Source: Solirubrobacteraceae bacterium (GTDB taxonomy: Bacteria; Actinomycetota; Thermoleophilia; Solirubrobacterales; Solirubrobacteraceae). From it: 7,371 bases of DNA. Position numbers and translations under genes: made by a program. Each line of letters opens with the position of its first letter. The first letter of the stretch is position 1. The DNA lies in NCBI GenBank assembly GCA_030149625.1, contig JASLHP010000205.1:1-7371 (forward strand), written 5' to 3'. The notes beneath the pieces were generated by a model. That model did no database searches and was not told where the DNA came from. It saw only the letters and a list, made by a program, of their open reading frames with translations. Shown here one piece after another: positions 6,905 to 7,371 of the stretch.

Positions 6905-7371
6905 GTGGATCACACCGGCACGACCACCACGGCGTCCTCGCCGCCAGCGCAGGATGACCCTCCAGCCGCAGCGACGCCGGACGCCGCGAGCGCGCCCGCA
7001 GGCGGGGCCGACGGGCCTCCCTCACAGCCGCCCGGCTTCCAATCGCGTGGCCGCGCACGCCGTCGCGCACGCTTCCTGCGCAAGGCACGCGAGCTCGCGT
7101 ATCGCGATCTCGGCGGCCTCGTCTTCAACCTCCACCGCTTTGGGCAGCGCAACGACGCGCTCGTGCTCGCCAAGCTGACGACGCTCGCGCAGATCGACGG
7201 TGAGCTGCGCGCGATCGAACGCACGATCGGCGAGCGCCTGCCGATCACGGTCCTGCGCGAGGCCGGCGTCACGGCATGCCCGCGCTGCGCAGCCATCCAT
7301 AGCAGCGAAGACAGCTTCTGCCCCAACTGCGGCATGGCGATGGGACGACACGCCGATCTACCGATCGCGGG
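6905..7371 (+). CDS. Zinc-ribbon protein, partial (3' end outside window)
   Basis: An open frame starts with GTG at 6905 and runs past the window end (155 codons seen). A TAG in the same frame at 6890-6892 rules out an earlier start. Residues 2-49 are a Thr/Pro/Ala/Gly-rich disordered head. A basic patch RGRARRRARFLRKA follows (48-61), then a helical, coiled-coil-prone region (about 62-120, including LAKLTTLAQIDGELRAIERT). A zinc ribbon comes next, C125-PR-C128, ten residues, C139-PN-C142 followed by G. Helix plus zinc ribbon resembles uncharacterised actinobacterial proteins I cannot name. Lying 47 nt after the glycosyltransferase on the same strand, it may share its transcript. No clear Shine-Dalgarno is visible. 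Function unknown; the ribbon could bind nucleic acid or protein. Confidence 0.8.
   Translation, partial: MDHTGTTTTASSPPAQDDPPAAATPDAASAPAGGADGPPSQPPGFQSRGRARRRARFLRKARELAYRDLGGLVFNLHRFGQRNDALVLAKLTTLAQIDGELRAIERTIGERLPITVLREAGVTACPRCAAIHSSEDSFCPNCGMAMGRHADLPIA

Noticed and set aside
6033..7088. A 351-codon open frame on the minus strand opposite the glycosyltransferase and zinc-ribbon gene
   Set aside because: Its composition is Arg/Ala-rich and without motifs, and it crosses two plus-strand genes with clear family motifs. I judge it a GC-rich shadow frame.

Overview
The window is a very GC-rich, densely coded stretch of bacterial chromosome. Start codons are often GTG, genes overlap or nearly touch, and codons strongly favour G or C in the third position. 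The base composition, the type 2 (DxKRGDI) orotidine decarboxylase, the rph-rdgB pair and a zinc-ribbon protein with a low-complexity head suggest an actinomycete-like lineage, perhaps Thermoleophilia/Solirubrobacterales. That placement is an inference from style, not from a marker gene.

Layout: (1) 9-1891, plus strand: an ABC-2 type transporter, with ATPase and permease overlapping by 4 nt. (2) 1935-4261, minus strand: an HU-family DNA-binding protein, then pyrF, then a PfkB/1-phosphofructokinase-type sugar kinase. HU and pyrF appear translationally coupled through a CTGA overlap, which implies a rare CTG start for pyrF. The kinase has its own promoter, with a palindrome resembling a LacI/FruR (Cra) operator in the spacer. 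A perfect 30-bp palindrome follows the pyrF stop. (3) 4360-4500, plus strand: a 46-residue putative membrane protein, divergent from HU and overlapping the 3' end of rdgB. (4) 4487-5836, minus strand: RNase PH followed 3 nt later by the dITP/XTP pyrophosphatase RdgB, a two-gene nucleic-acid and nucleotide quality-control operon. (5) 5862-7371, plus strand: a compact GT4-type glycosyltransferase, then the start of a zinc-ribbon protein that runs off the window.

Most of the window is housekeeping: pyrimidine synthesis, nucleoid structure, tRNA 3'-end maturation, nucleotide-pool cleaning, sugar phosphorylation and export. I see no CRISPR array, insertion sequence, prophage, toxin-antitoxin pair, tRNA or rRNA, and no convincing undescribed multi-gene system. 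The points worth a second look are the HU/pyrF CTG start with coupling, the operator-bearing kinase promoter, the long perfect palindrome, the small membrane protein and the repeat-bearing N-terminus of the ATPase. No stretch longer than 300 bases lacks a gene; the longest gap is the regulatory region at 2895-3035.
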